From Bacillus sp. AFS055030 (GTDB lineage Bacteria > Bacillota > Bacilli > Bacillales > Bacillaceae_G): a DNA stretch of 51,513 nucleotides. The position numbers were made by a program, and so were the translations under genes. Positions 26,558-34,640 of the stretch are shown one piece after another. The notes beneath the pieces are model-generated. The model was not told the origin of the DNA and ran no database searches. It worked only from the letters and a program-made list of their open reading frames with translations. Every line of letters begins with the position of its first letter. Position 1 is the stretch's first letter. The DNA lies in NCBI RefSeq assembly GCF_002574545.1, contig NZ_NUGT01000023.1, positions 1-51,513 of the forward strand. The letters run 5' to 3'.

Positions 26558-26866
26558 TTACATCAATACTTTAATACCTTGAACGATATTCCATATAAAG
26601 ACAATTAAATTAACGATTAGTACTAATACAAATCCACCAACTAAAGCAAAACCTGCTCCGTCACCCAAAGACATAAATGTGAAAAAGGAAATAAGCGCTA
26701 AAATAATAATCGTTAGAAATGGTAGAATATGTGAAAAAAAGGCTCGTTTAGAATGCGATTTTAGTTGTTGATCCTTTGCGACGAAATAAACAATTATTGG
26801 GAATAAGAAAGGCGCAAAGAATACACTAAAATAACATAATGAGGACAAAATCTTATTTGTTTCCAT
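26558..26866 (-). CDS. DUF4870 domain membrane protein
   Basis: 102 residues with three helices; SSLCYFSVFFAPFLFPIIVY, then KSHSKRAFFSHILPF and a C-terminal VNLIVFIWNIVQGIK match the DUF4870 family of small bacterial membrane proteins without known function. A GAGGTAAAAAG stretch (minus strand) precedes the ATG. Transcribed alone between two VTT-domain genes. Confidence 0.85.
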   Translation of the reverse strand: METNKILSSLCYFSVFFAPFLFPIIVYFVAKDQQLKSHSKRAFFSHILPFLTIIILALISFFTFMSLGDGAGFALVGGFVLVLIVNLIVFIWNIVQGIKVLM

Positions 26867-26976
26867 CTTTTTACCTCGATTTCTTAATAAATTTTAATTA
26901 ATCTTAGTATAGTTTAATTTATATATAAAAATCGATTCTTTTATTAACAATTTTTTTGATACTTAATTAAAAAAGT

Positions 26977-27621
26977 TTAGGCTGAGAAATGTGTATCCTT
27001 TTTTTGTTTCTTTTTTAAAGAAATGTAAATGAAAAAACCGACTATGATAGTTGCGGTAATACAGATTGTAATCCATGGAGAGCCAAGCAAGAAATTTCCG
27101 TATAAGGTATAAAGAACTGCGATTGGAATATTACCAGCAAAAACAATTGCAATATAGGACAAGTATTTCATATTAGTGGAGGCGGCGATAAAGCAAGCAC
27201 CATCTGTTGGAGCTAGAGGAGTTGCGACTGTTAGGAATAAGTATTTCCTTCGGTTCAAAATAATCTCTTCAAATAGAGAGGGATATTTATTTTCCATGAA
27301 TTGTTGAATTGAATCACTTAAAATACTTCTACTTAATAAGTAAATAATTGTTTCTGTGATGGCCATTCCGATTAATGATAAGAAAATGGTTTCAAACGGG
27401 TGAAAAAACAAGCTACCTACTACAATTAATAAAGAGCTAGGAATGAAAAGAAAGATTCTGGCACAAAAAATAGCGACAAATAATAACATAGGATTGATGG
27501 AAGAGTTGGCAATATAGTGTTTTATATCTTGCAATGACAAATGAAATAAATGATATCGAATAGCGAGTAGTAGCATTAAAATCCAAAAGCCGATTACAGT
27601 TAGTGGAACGACTTTTTTCAT
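26977..27621 (-). CDS. TVP38/TMEM64 family (VTT domain) membrane protein
   Basis: 214 residues, about six helices: FCARIFLFIPSSLLIVVGSLFF, a GMAITETIIYLLSRS segment, and ATPLAPTDGACFIAASTNM, where the P-x-x-P-x-D loop is typical of the VTT fold. Likely lipid transporter or scramblase of the DedA superfamily, function in Bacillus largely open. AAAGGAGAG lies before the ATG. It is the second VTT protein within 1.5 kb, of different subfamily and on the opposite strand. Confidence 0.87.
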   Translation of the reverse strand: MKKVVPLTVIGFWILMLLLAIRYHLFHLSLQDIKHYIANSSINPMLLFVAIFCARIFLFIPSSLLIVVGSLFFHPFETIFLSLIGMAITETIIYLLSRSILSDSIQQFMENKYPSLFEEIILNRRKYLFLTVATPLAPTDGACFIAASTNMKYLSYIAIVFAGNIPIAVLYTLYGNFLLGSPWITICITATIIVGFFIYISLKKKQKKDTHFSA

Positions 27622-27798
27622 GATGTATGCTCTCTCCTTTTAAGTTAGAAAATCTTCAGTTATAGTATTCTATTCCTCAAGTACAAGAAAACTGATTCAT
27701 TTTTAAAAATTAATAATAAAGGTCATAAACATGTCAAAAAATGAATAAAAATAATTAAGCACTAAATATCTCAAATCAAAGAGAATTGAGGTGGAGAT

Positions 27799-28185
27799 AT
27801 GCTTGATGAAGGCCTATTAGTTATTCGACTTGTTTTAGGTATTATTTTATTAGGTCATGGGGTGCAGAAAGTATTTGGTTGGTTTGGTGGTTATGGTATT
27901 AAAGGAACTGGACAATGGTTAGAGTCGATTGGAATCAAACCTGGTGCATTTTTTGCTTTTATAACAGGAGTGGCAGAAATCGTAGGTGGATTCTTCGTAG
28001 CGGCTGGTGTATATACTGAAATAGGTGCATGGTTGATTATAGTAGTGATGGCAGTAGCGGTAATAAAGGTTCATATAAAGAACGGATTCTGGAATAGTTC
28101 AAATGGATTTGAGTTTAATCTATTAATTATTGCAGCTGCAGTTGGGTTATTACTCACTGGTCCAGGATCAATGGTTTTATTTTAA
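27799..28185 (+). CDS. DoxX family membrane protein
   Basis: 128 residues, four helices. GIILLGHGVQKVFGWFGGYGIKG at 14-36 is the DoxX signature, followed by GVAEIVGGFFVAAG. Family members include oxidoreductase-associated subunits and detoxification partners; the role of single DoxX proteins in Bacillus is unclear. GAGGTGGAG sits before the ATG. Alone on its transcript. Confidence 0.92.
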   Translation: MLDEGLLVIRLVLGIILLGHGVQKVFGWFGGYGIKGTGQWLESIGIKPGAFFAFITGVAEIVGGFFVAAGVYTEIGAWLIIVVMAVAVIKVHIKNGFWNSSNGFEFNLLIIAAAVGLLLTGPGSMVLF

Positions 28186-28212
28186 GGGATTGATAGGTTT
28201 AAGTCTGGAGGG

Positions 28213-28239
28213 AGTCTCATGTTTTGAGGCTTCTTTTTT
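28213..28239 (+). terminator. terminator after doxX-type gene
   Basis: 7-bp stem AGTCTCA/TGAGGCT with one G-U pair, 5-base loop, six Ts after one C. Confidence 0.75.
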
Positions 28240-28314
28240 GTTCATCTTTTTTATGAAAAATATTCCTCATTCGTGATACGATAAGGTCAGTAATGATAAG
28301 ATGGAGGGATCAAG

Positions 28315-28782
28315 ATGGCAGATGCTATTTTTGAACAACTTAGGTTTACAAGAGTTTATACTTTGAAAGTTCTTAGTACTGTTTCAACAGAAGTAGTAGA
28401 TGTAATTCCAGGAGGATTCAATAATAATATTCTTTGGAATGCAGGTCACGTATTAGGGGCATATGAGCAATTACTTTATGCAAACACTGGTGATACTGGT
28501 CAACTTTCAACGGAATTCATTGATTTTTTTAAGGGTGGAACTAAACCAAGTGACTGGCAAGAGGAGCCGCCATCATTTAAGGAAATTATTACATTATTAG
28601 AACAGCAAGTTGAACAAATTATTTCTACATATGAAGGACGCTTAGATGAAATCATTCCAAAAGAGATGAAATTAGGTAGTTTTGAAATAAAGACTGTTCG
28701 AGACATGATTAGCTTTAACATTTTCCACGAAGGGCTACATGCGGGATTAATAAACGGTTTAAAAAGATCTCTTGGCCAATAG
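28315..28782 (+). CDS. DinB/YfiT-like four-helix metalloprotein
   Basis: 155 residues, DinB superfamily four-helix bundle. The metal-binding histidines are recognisable in WNAGHVLGAYEQL (helix 2) and NIFHEGLHAGLIN (helix 4). The superfamily includes bacillithiol S-transferases (BstA) and DNA-damage-induced proteins of unknown activity; a thiol transferase role is possible but not shown. GGAGGG precedes the ATG by 9 bases. Confidence 0.88.
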   Translation: MADAIFEQLRFTRVYTLKVLSTVSTEVVDVIPGGFNNNILWNAGHVLGAYEQLLYANTGDTGQLSTEFIDFFKGGTKPSDWQEEPPSFKEIITLLEQQVEQIISTYEGRLDEIIPKEMKLGSFEIKTVRDMISFNIFHEGLHAGLINGLKRSLGQ

Positions 28783-28810
28783 AGTTATTTTTACCTTTTG
28801 TCCACGCACT

Positions 28811-28842
28811 AAATCTAGGAGTTTATGCTCTTAGATTTTTTT
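28811..28842 (+). terminator. terminator after dinB-like gene
   Basis: 11-bp stem AAATCTAGGAG/CTCTTAGATTT with one G-U pair, then Ts. Confidence 0.87.
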
Positions 28843-28988
28843 GTTATAATCATGTTTAACAATTTGTTAATTTGATAGTTTGAAAATTGTGTTAATTCAA
28901 AATAAAATATGGCTCTTTCCAATTGATTTTTGTTTTTTAGTTAGCAGCAATTATGACGAAAACGGCCCAAAAAACGAGGTTATATATA

Positions 28989-29645
28989 ATGAAGAAAGAA
29001 AGTAATTTAATTATTTACGATCTAATTTTGTATTTAGTATTTCCGCTTGTTTTATATAAAGTTTTACAGAACTATTTTAGTGACTATTGGGCGATGCTAC
29101 TACCGACGATTCCAGGAATTTTATATACTTTATTTCGTTTTTGGTATACTAAACAGTTTAATGTTACTGGTCTTTTTATTATTTCAACATTAACTGTTAG
29201 TACTGCCGTTGATTTAATGGCATTAGGTTCTGCAAAAAACTTAATTTTGTACAATGTGTATTATCACTTTGGGGTTGTAGTTGTATTTTTAATTTTATTG
29301 GCTTTGAAAAAACCATTACCATATTATTTTATGATTGATATTGCTGCAATACAGGGGCAAGATCGTGAAGAAAGTAAAAAATTATATAAACATCCTTCAC
29401 TATTTAAAGTGTTTCAGTACTTGTTTGTCGCATGGATTATTAAAGATATAGTATTTGCTGTTGCGCAATGGTGGATGGTAGATACGTATGGATTAAAAGC
29501 ATACTACTCTCGTACAATTATCTTTACAATTGGTGGATATGTTTTTGGCATAATAATGGCAATTGGCTATGCAATGGTCACGATGAGAGCTCAAAAATTA
29601 AAAGGAGACGACTCAGATCAAAATTCCGATGAAATTATCATTTAG
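28989..29645 (+). CDS. VC0807-like membrane protein
   Basis: 218 residues with six to seven hydrophobic helices. LYLVFPLVLYKVLQ, TIPGILYTLFRFW and a KKPLPYYFMIDI loop resemble the VC0807 family of bacterial membrane proteins without assigned function. The ATG at 28989 follows ACGAGG by 9 bases; the frame extends 12 codons upstream without a binding site. Hydrophilic Asp-rich tail. Confidence 0.72.
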   Translation: MKKESNLIIYDLILYLVFPLVLYKVLQNYFSDYWAMLLPTIPGILYTLFRFWYTKQFNVTGLFIISTLTVSTAVDLMALGSAKNLILYNVYYHFGVVVVFLILLALKKPLPYYFMIDIAAIQGQDREESKKLYKHPSLFKVFQYLFVAWIIKDIVFAVAQWWMVDTYGLKAYYSRTIIFTIGGYVFGIIMAIGYAMVTMRAQKLKGDDSDQNSDEIII

Positions 29646-29671
29646 TAAAAGTCTTTTAAATAGAATGAATG

Positions 29672-29703
29672 CCACAAGGAATAAAATCCTTGTGGTTTTT
29701 TTA
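29672..29703 (+). terminator. terminator after the VC0807-like gene
   Basis: Perfect 9-bp stem CCACAAGGA/TCCTTGTGG, 6-base loop, seven Ts. Confidence 0.92.
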
Positions 29704-29717
29704 TTTCTGATGTTCAA

Positions 29718-30656
29718 TTATCCCCCTAATGAATTTCCTACTTCTTGTAATTCCTGCTCTTCTCTTAATCTTGCATTTAAACTATCAAGTTTTTGTATTC
29801 TTTCATTTTCGGGTTCGACATGAATTAATATTTTAGGATCTACTAAAACCTTTTTTATTTCATCTTCTATTTTGTCACATAGTAAATGAGCTTCTTCAAT
29901 GCTCATGTGTGATGGTAATACTAAATGGAAATCGATATGCTCCTGTGCACCTGAACGCCTTGTACGTAAGTCATGGTATTCGATAAATTGGGATTTAAAA
30001 GAATTTAGTACATTTTCGATTTGTTTTAACTCATCTGTGGAAAGTCCTGTATCAAGTAGTGGGGTAAATGACTTACGTCCAAGTTCGATCGATTCCTTCA
30101 TTATATAAATTGCGATTCCGATTCCGATCAATGCGTCGAGAAACTCCCAACCAGTAAGACTGACTAAAATTAAACTGACTGCTACTCCGATTGATGAATA
30201 AACATCCGTTAATAAATGCAAAGCGTTTGATTGCATTGCTACAGAATGAGTATCATTTCCTACTTTTTGAACGATTTTTCCTACTCTCCAATTGATTAAC
30301 GCTCCAATTAACATGACGACTACACCGATTATTGGCATTTTAATTGAGGTAGGATGAAGTAGCTTTTCAACAGATTCAATGATAATCCAAATACCAGCTA
30401 CAAATATTAAGATTGTTTCAACCGTACCTGAAATATTTTCAAACTTACCATGACCATAAGGATGCTCCTTATCTGGCGGTCTGTTTGAAATTCTTACTGA
30501 AAAAAATGCAATGACTGAAGCAACTAGATCCAATAAAGAATGAATTGCTTCAGAGATAATTGCTACGGAACCAGTAAAAATCCCGACTATTAATTTTAAT
30601 ATAACGATGAATGTGTTACTACAGATTGAAAGTACTGCTATTTTGCTTGAACGCAA
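29718..30656 (-). CDS. cation diffusion facilitator (CDF) family transporter
   Basis: Exports divalent metals (Mn, Zn, Fe or Co) against protons. Six membrane helices: helix 2 carries SEAIHSLLDLVAS and helix 5 HLLTDVYSSIGVA, giving the His/Asp transport site; KEHPYGHGKFE and a C-terminal cytoplasmic domain with AQEHIDFHLVLP follow the family. DxxxD rather than HxxxD in the pair would favour Mn or Fe; here helix 2 offers HxxxD and helix 5 HxxxD, so zinc-type binding is plausible. Start taken as TTG 30656, with GGGGTGA 6 bases before it; an in-frame extension to 30716 has no ATG and no binding site. Confidence 0.9.
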   Translation of the reverse strand: MRSSKIAVLSICSNTFIVILKLIVGIFTGSVAIISEAIHSLLDLVASVIAFFSVRISNRPPDKEHPYGHGKFENISGTVETILIFVAGIWIIIESVEKLLHPTSIKMPIIGVVVMLIGALINWRVGKIVQKVGNDTHSVAMQSNALHLLTDVYSSIGVAVSLILVSLTGWEFLDALIGIGIAIYIMKESIELGRKSFTPLLDTGLSTDELKQIENVLNSFKSQFIEYHDLRTRRSGAQEHIDFHLVLPSHMSIEEAHLLCDKIEDEIKKVLVDPKILIHVEPENERIQKLDSLNARLREEQELQEVGNSLGG

Positions 30657-30719
30657 TCTATTCACCCCTGTCCAATTTTTTCTACTTAAGTTAAGAGTTT
30701 TGTAATAAGGCAACAAAAA

Positions 30720-30758
30720 AGAAAAACCACTAACAGTTTGTTAGTGGTTTGTTTTTTT
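30720..30758. terminator. bidirectional terminator-like hairpin
   Basis: 11-bp stem AAACCACTAAC/GTTAGTGGTTT, 5-base loop, A-rich left and T-rich right flank. It lies upstream of the CDF start, with no gene ending here in either direction, so it may insulate the CDF and lysA units. 30759-30905 shows nothing else. Confidence 0.75.
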
Positions 30759-30909
30759 TAAAGTTAAATTATATATTTTGAAATGATTTTTCATTTTTGA
30801 ATCACCTTTTCTCTAGCATCAAACATATTCTATATTATAAATGCTATTTTTGGAAAGATAAAAATGTGTGTGAAAGTGAATATAAATCGACAAGTATTTT
30901 AAAAATGGT

Positions 30910-30938
30910 TTGACATCTATTTTTAGACTGTGTTATAC
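30910..30938 (+). promoter_or_regulatory. SigA promoter of lysA
   Basis: Perfect TTGACA (30910-30915), 17 bases, TTATAC. Transcription would start about 15 bases before the riboswitch. Confidence 0.85.
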
Positions 30939-30959
30939 ATAGACTAATATAAAAAATAA

Positions 30960-31160
30960 CAGTCTATTCGTAGAGGTTGCATTGTATATGAGTATCATTT
31001 TAGAGAACTGTGGGTTTGTTGACGAAATGAGAAAGGATCCTATGCCGAAGAAATAAATTGCCACACATTTTATTTCTGGGACTACATTTAATAAATGTAG
31101 TACTGTCACATGTGTTTGTGAAGAGCTATTGAAGAGATGTGATTGGCTAAGTCCTTTTTT
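30960..31160 (+). ncRNA. lysine riboswitch (L box)
   Basis: Senses lysine and stops lysA transcription. Conserved blocks in order: GTAGAGGTTGCA, GAGTATCATTTTAGAGAA, a kink-turn/loop arm, AAAGGATCCTATGCCGAAG, the P4 arm, CTGGGACTACATTTAATAAATGTAGTACTGTCAC split across 31077-31110 (P4 stem ACTACATTT/AAATGTAGT), and GAAGAGCTATTGAAGAG closing the core. A terminator hairpin follows at 31171. Boundaries approximate. Confidence 0.92.
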
Positions 31161-31170
31161 AAAAGCGATG

Positions 31171-31203
31171 GGCACATGAACATATCCTTCATGTGTCTTT
31201 TTT
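31171..31203 (+). terminator. riboswitch-controlled terminator
   Basis: 10-bp stem GGCACATGAA/TTCATGTGTC with one G-U pair and a 7-base loop, followed by six Ts, between the lysine aptamer and lysA. Expected to form when lysine is bound. Confidence 0.9.
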
Positions 31204-31270
31204 AATACACTAATACATTGAAGGAAGCTTCTTAGAATGATCTTACATTTGACTTGAAGGGAGAATACGG

Positions 31271-32590
31271 ATGTATTTACATGGTAATAGTCGAATTAAT
31301 AATGAAGGACATTTAGAAATTGGAGGTTGTGATACTGTAGATTTAGTAAAAAATTACGGTACGCCTCTATACATTTATGACGAAGCGTTAATTGAATCAA
31401 AATGTAGGGAATTCCATGAAGCTTTAAGAAAAACTGGAATGAAATATCAAGTTGCATATGCGAGTAAAGCGTTCCTATGTGTTGAACAAGCCCGCTTAAT
31501 AGAAAGAGAAGGCCTATGTTTAGACGTTGTTTCTGGTGGAGAGTTATATACAGCTCTGCAAGCAGGTTATCCAGCTGAGAAAATTCACTTTCACGGAAAC
31601 AACAAAACAATTGAAGAAATTGAAGAAGCTTTAAATGCAAAAATCGGTTGTTTTGTAGTCGATAATTTCTTTGAGTTAGAAGTATTACAGGCATTAGCTG
31701 AACAACGTAATGAAGAAGTTTCGATATTATTACGTGTTACGCCAGGCGTTGAAGCACATACACATGAATATGTAATGACCGGCCAAGAAGACTCTAAATT
31801 TGGATTTGATATTATGTCTGGTCAAGCGAATGAAGCAGTGGAAGTTTCATTAAATTCAAATAACCTAAAATTATTAGGGGTACATTCACATATTGGATCT
31901 CAAATTTTCGAACCAGATGGTTTTGTTCATGCAATTAATGTATTAATGAGCTTTTTAAATGGAATTAAAAATGATTTAGGTTTTACAGCTGAAATATTAA
32001 ATGTAGGTGGAGGCTTTGGTATTCGATATACTTCAGAAGATGAGCCTTTAGCTATTTCTAACCATATAGAAAAAATTACAACGATTATTAAACAACAATG
32101 TGAAGAGCTAGACTACAAATTACCAGAATTATGGTTAGAACCTGGACGTAGTATTGTTGGTGAAGCTGGAACAACACTTTATACGATTGGTTCTACAAAA
32201 ACTCTTCCTTCAATTCGTAAATATGTATCTGTTGATGGGGGAATGACTGATAACATCCGTCCTGCACTATATGGATCAAAATACGAAGCGATGCTTGCAA
32301 ATCGAGCAAATGATGTGAATAAAGAAGTTGTATCAATTGCTGGTAAATGCTGTGAAAGTGGCGATATGCTAATTTGGGATTGTAACTTACCAGTTGTAGA
32401 AAATAATGATATATTAGCTGTATCTTGCACTGGTGCTTATGGCTATTCAATGGCTAATAATTATAACCGTATCCGCCGCCCAGCTGTAGTATTTGTTAAA
32501 GATGGTGTTTCAAGAGAGGTAGTTCGTCGAGAAACATATGAAGATTTAGTTAGAAACGATAGAGTGTACATCGAAAACTCTAGTAGATAA
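31271..32590 (+). CDS. lysA: diaminopimelate decarboxylase
   Basis: PLP enzyme for the last lysine step, meso-diaminopimelate to L-lysine. 439 residues. Lys66 in VAYASKAFLC binds PLP; LDVVSGGELYTAL, GVHSHIGSQI, LNVGGGFGI and EPGRSIVGEAG mark the alanine-racemase-like barrel, and CCESGD plus GAYGYSMANNYN the C-terminal active-site part. GAAGGGAG precedes the ATG. Under a lysine riboswitch, so feedback controlled. Confidence 0.97.
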   Translation: MYLHGNSRINNEGHLEIGGCDTVDLVKNYGTPLYIYDEALIESKCREFHEALRKTGMKYQVAYASKAFLCVEQARLIEREGLCLDVVSGGELYTALQAGYPAEKIHFHGNNKTIEEIEEALNAKIGCFVVDNFFELEVLQALAEQRNEEVSILLRVTPGVEAHTHEYVMTGQEDSKFGFDIMSGQANEAVEVSLNSNNLKLLGVHSHIGSQIFEPDGFVHAINVLMSFLNGIKNDLGFTAEILNVGGGFGIRYTSEDEPLAISNHIEKITTIIKQQCEELDYKLPELWLEPGRSIVGEAGTTLYTIGSTKTLPSIRKYVSVDGGMTDNIRPALYGSKYEAMLANRANDVNKEVVSIAGKCCESGDMLIWDCNLPVVENNDILAVSCTGAYGYSMANNYNRIRRPAVVFVKDGVSREVVRRETYEDLVRNDRVYIENSSR

Positions 32591-32623
32591 TTAACGGTTT
32601 TGTAATAGTTGTTTCAATTACTG

Positions 32624-32652
32624 ACACTTCTATAAAGATAGAAGTGTTTTGT
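32624..32652 (+). terminator. terminator after lysA
   Basis: 10-bp stem ACACTTCTAT/ATAGAAGTGT, 4-base loop, T tail. Confidence 0.9.
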
Positions 32653-32713
32653 TTCGTTTTCTTTAATAGTAGATGATAATTTATCGACATATAAAGACAT
32701 ATTTATCATTTAT

Positions 32714-32730
32714 ATTACAATATTGTAACA
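32714..32730 (-). promoter_or_regulatory. WalR-like box before the cell-wall hydrolase
   Basis: Minus strand reads TGTTAC-AATAT-TGTAAT, an exact fit to the WalR (YycF) consensus TGTWAH-N5-TGTWAH. It lies 25 bases before an extended -10. WalRK controls CwlO-type hydrolases in Bacillus. Orientation is opposite to the gene and the region is AT-rich, so chance is possible. Confidence 0.45.
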
Positions 32731-32754
32731 ATTGCGACTCTCTTCGGGAATCTA

Positions 32755-32763
32755 TGGTATAAA
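32755..32763 (+). promoter_or_regulatory. extended -10 promoter of the hydrolase gene
   Basis: TGG plus TATAAA at 32755-32763; no good -35 at 17 bases (TTGCGA is 20 bases away), as expected for an activated promoter. Confidence 0.5.
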
Positions 32764-32797
32764 TATGTACGTAGATTAGCGAGAGGAGAACGCTGAA

Positions 32798-34006
32798 ATG
32801 TTAAGAAAAAAACTAGCAGTGCTGGCAATGGCAAGTACAATAGTATTATCATTAGCGCCAAATGCTTCAGTTTTAGCTGATAGCAAAGTAGAAAAAAAGC
32901 AAGCTGAAGTAGATAAGTTCCAATCACAATTTAAAGAATTAAGCAACGAGATAGCGAAAATAGATAATCAAATTAAAACAACTAAGCAAAACATAGAAGC
33001 AAAAAAAGCAGAAATTTCTGAAACAGAAGAAGTTATTAAAGATAAAAATGCAAGAATTACATATTTACAAGACAGAATTCAAAAACGTAACGATTTATTA
33101 GAGGATCGTTTAGTTGCTATGCAAAAGCAACCGAAAGTTAATCTAGTAACTGATGTTTTATTTGATTCAGATTCAATCGTAGATTTCTTTAATCGAGTAA
33201 ATTCAATTTCAACACTTTTTGAAGCTGATCAAAATATCATTAAAGAACAAAAGTCTGAACAAGCAGAAGTAGAAAAAGAAAAAAGACTTGTTGATGAAAA
33301 GAAACAATCTTTAGTAAAAGCAAAAGAAGATTTAGTTGCTCAACAAAGTGAGCTTTCTAAATCACAAGCAGAAAAACAAAAATCATTAAATACTGCTGAA
33401 GCTAACTTAAAGCTGGCTGTTAAAGAACTAGAGAATGCAAAAGAAGATGAGAGAGTTCAACGTCTTCAACGTATTGAGCAACAATCTCTTGAACTAGCTG
33501 CTTTATCTAGTGATGATGAAGATGACAGCGTTAGCACTACAGCTACTAAATCTAGTTCAAATTCTGATTCGAAACCAAGTACAAAATCTACTAGTACAAA
33601 ACCAGATTCAAAACCTACTACAAGTTCAAATAATGATGGTCCAGCAGCAACTGGAAACTCAATTGTAGATTACGCTTTAAAATACCAAGGTGTACCTTAT
33701 GTATTTGGCGGAACGTCTCCAAGCGGTTTTGATTGCAGTGGTTTCATCTGGTATGTATATTCACATAATGGATACGGCATCTCTCGTGGAAATGTAAAAA
33801 CATATTGGAGCAATGCTACAAGAATCAGCTCTCCACAACCTGGTGACCTAGTATTCTTACAAAATACTTATATTAATGGTCCATCACATATGGGTATCTA
33901 TATTGGTGGAAATAAAATGGTTCATGCTGGAAGCAAAGGAATCAGTGTAATCAGCTTAAGTAATAGCTGGGTTCGTTCTCACTTCTTAGGCTATGGAAAA
34001 TTCTAA
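32798..34006 (+). CDS. CwlO/PcsB-like peptidoglycan endopeptidase (coiled coil + NlpC/P60)
   Basis: Secreted D,L-endopeptidase cutting peptide stems during cell elongation. Signal peptide ends near ASVLADS (about 28). Residues 30-225 form a long coiled coil with DLEDRL-type heptads and a short PcsB-like break (VTDVLFDSDSIVDFFNRVNS), the part that binds FtsEX in CwlO. A Ser/Thr/Lys-rich linker (about 240-280) leads to NlpC/P60 with Cys313 in FDCSGF and His364 in GPSHMGIY. 402 residues. GAGAGGAG precedes the ATG. A WalR-like box upstream fits this role. Confidence 0.93.
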   Translation: MLRKKLAVLAMASTIVLSLAPNASVLADSKVEKKQAEVDKFQSQFKELSNEIAKIDNQIKTTKQNIEAKKAEISETEEVIKDKNARITYLQDRIQKRNDLLEDRLVAMQKQPKVNLVTDVLFDSDSIVDFFNRVNSISTLFEADQNIIKEQKSEQAEVEKEKRLVDEKKQSLVKAKEDLVAQQSELSKSQAEKQKSLNTAEANLKLAVKELENAKEDERVQRLQRIEQQSLELAALSSDDEDDSVSTTATKSSSNSDSKPSTKSTSTKPDSKPTTSSNNDGPAATGNSIVDYALKYQGVPYVFGGTSPSGFDCSGFIWYVYSHNGYGISRGNVKTYWSNATRISSPQPGDLVFLQNTYINGPSHMGIYIGGNKMVHAGSKGISVISLSNSWVRSHFLGYGKF

Positions 34007-34015
34007 TAGTTTATT

Positions 34016-34053
34016 AACCTCGTATTATAATTAGTATGGTACGAGGTTTTTTA
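34016..34053 (+). terminator. terminator of the hydrolase gene
   Basis: 9-bp stem AACCTCGTA/TACGAGGTT with a 15-base loop and six Ts. Confidence 0.87.
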
Positions 34054-34073
34054 TATTGTCTTACGGAAAAATT

Positions 34074-34105
34074 AAAAAGGTATAAGCTTTAGCTTATACC
34101 TTTTT
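34074..34105. terminator. bidirectional terminator containing the mscL stop codon
   Basis: Perfect 15-bp inverted repeat AAAAAGGTATAAGCT/AGCTTATACCTTTTT with a TT loop. On the minus strand the last mscL codons (K-G-I-S) form one arm and the stop TAA spans the loop. Confidence 0.9.
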
Positions 34106-34490
34106 GATTTGAAACCTGTTCCTTTAGTAAATCACGTATCTCAATAAGTAAAGCTTCTTCTTTAGTAGGAACAACAGGTTTAGCTTCCTCTACTTCTTTC
34201 TTTTTAAATGAAAGTTTATTAATTAAACGAACAAAGAAAAATACTGAGATCGAGATGATAAGGAAGTCGACTACTGTTTGGATGAACATTCCGTATTTGA
34301 TTTCAGTCTGATTGTATGTGTACATTAAATTCTTGAAATCTACGCCACCAGAGATCAATCCGATTAGAGGCATCATAATATCTCCCACTAATGAAGATAC
34401 AATCTTACCGAAAGCACCACCAATAATTACCCCGACTGCTAAATCAAGCACATTTCCTTTTAAAGCAAACTTTTTAAATTCTTCTAACAT
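34089..34490 (-). CDS. mscL: large-conductance mechanosensitive channel MscL
   Basis: Emergency valve that opens under membrane tension on hypo-osmotic shock. 133 residues: N-terminal amphipathic [13 protein letters not shown], first helix [23 protein letters not shown], periplasmic loop, second helix and a charged C-terminal bundle ([15 protein letters not shown]). Start at the ATG 34490, with AGGAGG 7 bases before; the frame continues 14 codons upstream without support. The 3' end is built into its terminator. Confidence 0.96.
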   Translation of the reverse strand: MLEEFKKFALKGNVLDLAVGVIIGGAFGKIVSSLVGDIMMPLIGLISGGVDFKNLMYTYNQTEIKYGMFIQTVVDFLIISISVFFFVRLINKLSFKKKEVEEAKPVVPTKEEALLIEIRDLLKEQVSNQKGIS

Positions 34491-34640
34491 TTTATTTCCT
34501 CCTGTATAATTATCGTATAAGTTTACATACAAATCTTAATTCTTTCAAGTTAGCAATTACTCTTTTTAAGCAAAAATATTTATACTGGCTTTTAGATATG
34601 GTAAATATAATTAATGACAATTTTTAGGAGGAGTATAGGT

